Source: an uncultured Succinivibrio sp.
GTDB taxonomy: Bacteria > Pseudomonadota > Gammaproteobacteria > Enterobacterales > Succinivibrionaceae
Direction: 5' to 3'
DNA: 45,625 nucleotides
NCBI GenBank assembly: GCA_900770725.1
Contig: CAAGLL010000082.1
Span: 1-45,625, forward strand
The translations under genes were made by a program, and so were the position numbers. Positions 42,165 to 45,625 of the stretch are shown here, piece by piece; within the stretch, counting starts at the first letter, position 1; every line of letters starts with the position of its first letter. Below the pieces are notes generated by a model. The model saw only the letters and a list, made by a program, of their open reading frames with translations, was not told the origin of the DNA and did no database searches.

Positions 42165-42998
42165 TTAGAAATTAAGCGATCCGTTGAGGTAGAAGCCGTA
42201 GGACGGATCGGCGCTCACGGTGCGGATCTCGTCGCCGTCGTGGTTGTAGACCTTGAAGTCGCGGCTGAACGAGGCATCGACGCCGGCCCTCAGGGTCAGC
42301 GCGTCAAGCGGGGTCAGGACCACGCCCACGTTGGCGTTGACGCTGTCCTCCCAGAAGTAGCCCTTCGGGGCCATCGCGTTGTCGTCTGAGAGCTGGTACA
42401 CGTCCTGGTTGAAGAACGAGGCGGAACCCTCGAGGGCGACCGACTGGGTGAAGCGGTACATCATGGAGGTGTCGGGGTAGCCGAGCACCATGGACAGGCC
42501 GTAGTCGCCGAGCCTGCGGTACTTGAGCGCTGCGATCGGGGCGAAGCGGTTGTCAGCCTCGTTGAAGTTGGCCTTCAGTCCCAGCATCGCGCCGAATCCG
42601 TTGCCGAAGTCAAACGAGAGACCCAGGCGCGGGCGCACGGTGTAGTTCTCCGAGGCGTGGAAGTCGTTCTCCCAGCCAAAGGAGCCGCCCAGGCCCAGGA
42701 AGTAGCCGAAGCCTTGCGAGAAGTTGCCGTCGTAGTGGATGTCCGCGAACAGCAGGTGCAGCTTGTCGAGCCAGTCGTTGCGGTCGAAGTCGTAGTCGGT
42801 GTTCTTGTAGCCCAAGGTGAAGAAGTCGTATCCGCCCTGGATGCCGTACGAGGTCGTCTTGACGTCGCCGTTGAAGCCACCGGCGTCAGCCGACGACATG
42901 GACGAGTAAATCGGGGAGATCCAGAAGCCGGCGGCGGACGCGCTCGCGCATGCAGCGGCAAAGGCCACTGCAGAGGCAAGTTTTGTCAGTTTGCGCAT
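42165..42998 (-). CDS. Outer-membrane beta-barrel protein, function unknown
   Basis: A 277-residue exported protein. Residues 1-22 are a signal peptide (MRKLTKLASAVAFAAACASASA). The mature part alternates polar and hydrophobic residues in many short strands, is rich in Gly and aromatics and ends in Phe (GFYLNGSLNF), the usual recognition signal for the BAM complex. I predict about 10-12 strands. The open frame extends far upstream, but GGAA before ATG 42998 and the signal peptide fix this start. It may be a porin-like or adhesin-type barrel; no family is certain. Confidence 0.82.
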   Translation of the reverse strand: MRKLTKLASAVAFAAACASASAAGFWISPIYSSMSSADAGGFNGDVKTTSYGIQGGYDFFTLGYKNTDYDFDRNDWLDKLHLLFADIHYDGNFSQGFGYFLGLGGSFGWENDFHASENYTVRPRLGLSFDFGNGFGAMLGLKANFNEADNRFAPIAALKYRRLGDYGLSMVLGYPDTSMMYRFTQSVALEGSASFFNQDVYQLSDDNAMAPKGYFWEDSVNANVGVVLTPLDALTLRAGVDASFSRDFKVYNHDGDEIRTVSADPSYGFYLNGSLNF

Positions 42999-43141
42999 GA
43001 AAACATTCCGTTCAAATTGTTTAGTTGAAAGAAAAAAGCCTGCTCCATTGGCGGTTATTCTGACGGCAATCGGGCAAGAGCGCAAGCAACTACCCATGGT
43101 GAACATGCAATATTGAGCAATACGGCAGCATGAGAGGCAGG

Positions 43142-43381
43142 TCAGGAGGGATCGGATCCCGGATCCTGGACGAGCGGAAGGTGCTCTCCGGTGGCCACGA
43201 GGTGGTCGATGTCCAGGAAGGCGTTCTCCAGAGCCTCCTGGTGGTAGATCCAGTAGCTCTCGAAGATCTCCTGCGTGATCCCCTTCTGGTCCCACTCCCT
43301 GAGCACGTCGCCTGCGAAGGCGCCCTTCCTTCCTGCATAGCGCTCTATGAGAAAGAGGAAGAACTTCATCTCCTTGGTCAT
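43142..43381 (-). CDS. Small protein, probable antitoxin-like partner (DUF3791-like)
   Basis: A 79-residue acidic helical protein starting MTKEMKFFLFLIERYAGRKG, with YHQEALENAFLDIDHLVATGE in the middle. This pattern resembles the small DUF3791-type proteins found beside DUF3990 genes. Its ATG overlaps the stop of the preceding gene as ATGA (43378-43381), so it is the third gene of a tightly coupled set. A longer frame upstream exists but would overlap the neighbour heavily. Function is inferred from context only. Confidence 0.7.
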   Translation of the reverse strand: MTKEMKFFLFLIERYAGRKGAFAGDVLREWDQKGITQEIFESYWIYHQEALENAFLDIDHLVATGEHLPLVQDPGSDPS

Positions 43382-43629
43382 GACTCCTCCGTGGCAAGGT
43401 ACGGGGATGCAAGAGGGGTGCCGTGCTCTCGCTCGGCCTCCCAGATCTCGAAGATGGCCCGATCGCCGAACTCCCACATCGCAAGATCGTTGTCCTCGAG
43501 CATCCTGTGGGTCTTAGAGAGCAGGAACGCGCGCACCGCCTCCATCTCTCCCATGCCGTACTTTGCCATGATGCGGGCGATGACAGCCTGATCGTAGAAG
43601 TCCATGTGGGCGTCCATGAGCCTGTTCAT
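43378..43629 (-). CDS. Small helical protein in the DUF3990 operon
   Basis: An 83-residue protein, MNRLMDAHMDFYDQAVIARIMAKYG at the N-terminus and DLAMWEFGDRAIFEIWEAEREHG near the C-terminus, mostly helical and acidic. It resembles another small family that often accompanies DUF3990 proteins (possibly also DUF3791-related); I am not sure of the name. It starts inside the stop of the DUF3990 gene (ATGA at 43626-43629) and ends inside the start of the next gene, so all three are translated in series. Antitoxin or partner role is inference. Confidence 0.68.
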   Translation of the reverse strand: MNRLMDAHMDFYDQAVIARIMAKYGMGEMEAVRAFLLSKTHRMLEDNDLAMWEFGDRAIFEIWEAEREHGTPLASPYLATEES

Positions 43630-44105
43630 ATAATTGCAACCTCTACAAAGCGCAGGAGTGCTATGGCCTGCTCGGTCTTGAAGGTCCACTGATCGCTGAG
43701 CTTCTGCGGAAGGAGCCTTCTTACAGCCTCATCCTCGTCATATACGCCTGATAGGTAGAAATCGATCACAGCCGAGGTCTGGTCATCGGCAACGGGGCCA
43801 TGGATGACGTCCCACTCATCGCTTGTGGCTCCATTCCTGCGGTTTGAGACTACGAAGCGCAGCCACGATGCGTCAGGCGCAGGAAACGCCAGTACGCGGA
43901 ACCTGCCAAGGGCTGCGTCATCCACTTCATATGAATTGACGCACGCCTCGCCACTGCGGTTGCGCTGCCTGACCCTCCTGGCCCAGCGGACTGCCTGCTC
44001 TCTGTCCGAGGTCAGGTAGAAGCCTTTGCCAAAGTCGAGGGAGCGCTGGAACTTGAGAAGGCGCGGCTTGCGCACTTCCACATTGCTGCCGTGATAGAGA
44101 ATCAT
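43626..44105 (-). CDS. DUF3990 protein, ADP-ribosyltransferase-like putative toxin
   Basis: A 159-residue protein beginning MILYHGSNVEVRKPRLLK then DFGKGFYLTSDREQAVRWA. The YHGS block and the FGKGFYLT block are the conserved NAD-binding parts of DUF3990, a family with an ADP-ribosyltransferase-like fold. Such genes commonly sit with small DUF3791-type genes and are thought to be toxin or effector modules; activity on a target has not been shown here. Overlaps the second gene by four bases and starts eight bases after the methyltransferase stop, so it may share that transcript. Confidence 0.8.
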   Translation of the reverse strand: MILYHGSNVEVRKPRLLKFQRSLDFGKGFYLTSDREQAVRWARRVRQRNRSGEACVNSYEVDDAALGRFRVLAFPAPDASWLRFVVSNRRNGATSDEWDVIHGPVADDQTSAVIDFYLSGVYDEDEAVRRLLPQKLSDQWTFKTEQAIALLRFVEVAII

Positions 44106-44113
44106 TGCCGCCC

Positions 44114-45625
44114 CTACCCTGCCGTCTTAGCAGTCGAGGAAGCCTGTTCTTTACGAACTTTCTCTTCGTAGAGCTTGAAAAGATGCTCGACAATTTTCCG
44201 TTCTTGAATAACTGGATCGAGTCCATATGCTTCAAGAACCGCTTTATCGTTTTGCCTATGAGCTTTTAGCAAGTCCTGAGGCATAGTTAATGGGTTATAC
44301 AATTCAGCAAAAGTGCTATTTGCATAATTCTTTCTGACTTCAAGAATTCTTTTCGCTGTCTTTGATATTATTTTAATTTGTTCTTCAGATGTATCAGGCC
44401 AAACAAAGTTGTTGTAAACAATTGCGCTTGAGTACTGATAATCACTTTTAAGTCTTCCAGTAACAACCCTCGTCCAGGCCATATGAACAGAAGATGTTAA
44501 AATGCCAAAATGATATACAGTTGCATTTGGAATTATCAAAAGCTTATTACTTGCAATCGTATTGTAATCAAGAAAATCAATTGGAATATAAAATCTATTG
44601 CCAGACGATACTTCTGGGATACAAATATATTCATCTGTAGTCTGTGGCGTAGAAAAGAACAAATATGGTGTTGCAGCCATATCTCGAGTTGGCTTAGCCG
44701 AACTTTTTTTCCTTGCTTCTCTGACCTTATTTAGTCTTACAAGAATATCCTTGTTTTTTGCATACACAGATGGAGCAACATTCTTTAGCCATACACAATA
44801 ACGAATTGGTCTGCCATTAATAAAATCTTTAGCTCCCAGATAACGCTTAATACATTCTTTTATCGAAGGATCAGAATCCACGAGTTCGTTTTTTTGTTCT
44901 TCATCTAAAATTAAATTCCCACCATCAGATGGCTGATTTCCTTTAGTCATCTTTGGCACGTTACTAATCGGATAAGATCGGCTTGAAACAACAATATTTG
45001 GTGAATCGATAAGATATGGATTGATATTTAACGCATTATGAGCTTCTTCACTTTCGTAAATACGCTTTGTAATATTTTGTCTTTTATCTGAAAAACCAAT
45101 AATCACGCAGTGAACATGAGCCTTCTCTGTTGCCTCGCTATCCCATATAAAAGTACGATAAGCAAACAGTATGTTAAGACTGGGGTGTCGCATAAAAAGC
45201 GGCTTCCACATAGCTCCTACGATCTCTCCTTGTGTTATGGAGTTTGTAGAAACAAATGCTGCACAGATGCTTGTTCCTTCCATGAAAGATGACGCAAGGT
45301 AATACCAAGCCCCAACATAGTCAATGCTGTTTGAACGCTTTACTTTTCCGAAAATTCGAACAGCATCGTTTTTCTGTTCGGCATTCATCATTGAAGCGCC
45401 AACAAATGGAGGGTTGCCCATGATGTACGAGCACTCGGAGGCAGGAATTACCTCGTTCCAGTCGATGCGCAGCGCGTTGCCCTCGCGGATGTTTGTGTAA
45501 GTCTTAAGCGGCAGGAAGTCGATGTGGCGCCCGACTATCCTTGCTGTCTCGTCTAGCATCTGGCTCTCGGCGATCCAAAGCGCAGTCTTGGCCACGCTCA
45601 CAGCAAAGTCGTTGATCTCGATGCC
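44114..45625 (-). CDS. MmeI/YeeA-like DNA adenine methyltransferase, C-terminal part (window edge)
   Basis: Partial gene; the frame is open to the last base and reads GIEINDFAVSVAKTALWIAESQM, the region just before motif IV, so the N-terminus lies outside the window. Motif IV NPPF (YIMGNPPFVGAS) marks an N6-adenine methyltransferase. The target-recognition part shows YLGAKDFINGRPIRYCVWL and HMAWTRVVTGRLKSDYQYS...NNFVWP, typical of MmeI/type IIL-like enzymes. Whether a nuclease domain is present cannot be seen. From about 45410 to the 3' end the DNA is strikingly AT-rich (19 G/C in 44281-44340) compared with the upstream part (34 G/C in 45481-45540), so the specificity half looks foreign. Confidence 0.85.
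   Translation of the reverse strand, partial: GIEINDFAVSVAKTALWIAESQMLDETARIVGRHIDFLPLKTYTNIREGNALRIDWNEVIPASECSYIMGNPPFVGASMMNAEQKNDAVRIFGKVKRSNSIDYVGAWYYLASSFMEGTSICAAFVSTNSITQGEIVGAMWKPLFMRHPSLNILFAYRTFIWDSEATEKAHVHCVIIGFSDKRQNITKRIYESEEAHNALNINPYLIDSPNIVVSSRSYPISNVPKMTKGNQPSDGGNLILDEEQKNELVDSDPSIKECIKRYLGAKDFINGRPIRYCVWLKNVAPSVYAKNKDILVRLNKVREARKKSSAKPTRDMAATPYLFFSTPQTTDEYICIPEVSSGNRFYIPIDFLDYNTIASNKLLIIPNATVYHFGILTSSVHMAWTRVVTGRLKSDYQYSSAIVYNNFVWPDTSEEQIKIISKTAKRILEVRKNYANSTFAELYNPLTMPQDLLKAHRQNDKAVLEAYGLDPVIQERKIVEHLFKLYEEKVRKEQASSTAKTAG

Noticed and set aside
1..45625. CRISPR array or rRNA/tRNA genes
   Set aside because: No regularly spaced direct repeats of CRISPR size and no rRNA or cloverleaf-forming sequence were seen on either strand.

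Overview
The window is GC-rich DNA (roughly 60-65% G+C over most core genes) and looks like the chromosome of an anaerobic gut gammaproteobacterium. The clues are pyruvate formate-lyase with its activase, ferrous-iron uptake (feoAB), a secreted clostripain-type protease, E. coli-like Adk/HtpG/RecR/YbaB/Mfd, an outer-membrane beta-barrel protein, a consensus sigma-32 promoter and a CRP-type site. Succinivibrionaceae would fit, but this is inference from gene content, not a proven assignment.

Layout. 0.1-8.8 kb: secreted C11 protease, pflA and pflB (own transcripts or partly coupled), class III fructose-bisphosphatase and meso-diaminopimelate dehydrogenase. 8.9-12.5 kb: an operon of two paralogous polytopic membrane proteins (DUF6056-like) around a small exported Cys-rich protein; one paralog is broken exactly at a run of nine G, so it may be phase-variable. 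12.6-20 kb: mfd, a fic gene behind a perfect palindrome, a small membrane protein, a YcgR-like PilZ protein, a periplasmic protein and adk. 20.1-23.5 kb: two consecutive IS110-family elements with shared core-like repeats and probable bridge-RNA regions. 23.9-27.8 kb: accessory DNA with an AAA-ATPase/PD-(D/E)XK protein, an orphan ParA between two copies of a transporter-gene tail, and an amber-interrupted ORF. 27.8-31.6 kb: a sugar ABC transporter operon behind two LacI-family operator-like sites. 31.7-34.7 kb: ybaB-recR-htpG. 34.7-37.8 kb: AraC regulator with MATE exporter, then an acetyltransferase. 37.9-38.1 kb: a probable CRP-linked small RNA. 38.4-40.8 kb: feoAB. 41.1-43 kb: an alpha/beta hydrolase and an outer-membrane barrel protein. 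43.1-45.6 kb: a coupled three-gene DUF3990 ADP-ribosyltransferase-like toxin/antitoxin-like operon and the C-terminal part of an MmeI-like DNA methyltransferase, cut by the window edge.

Two architectural points stand out. First, the E. coli order ybaB-recR-htpG-adk is kept on one strand, but 11.7 kb of transporter, ParA, AAA/nuclease and IS110 DNA lies between htpG and adk, marking an insertion hotspot. Second, several regulatory signals can be read directly: the sigma-32 promoter of htpG, two galactose-repressor-like operators, a terminator between binding protein and ATPase of the transporter, and a complete promoter-stem-terminator layout for an unannotated small RNA.
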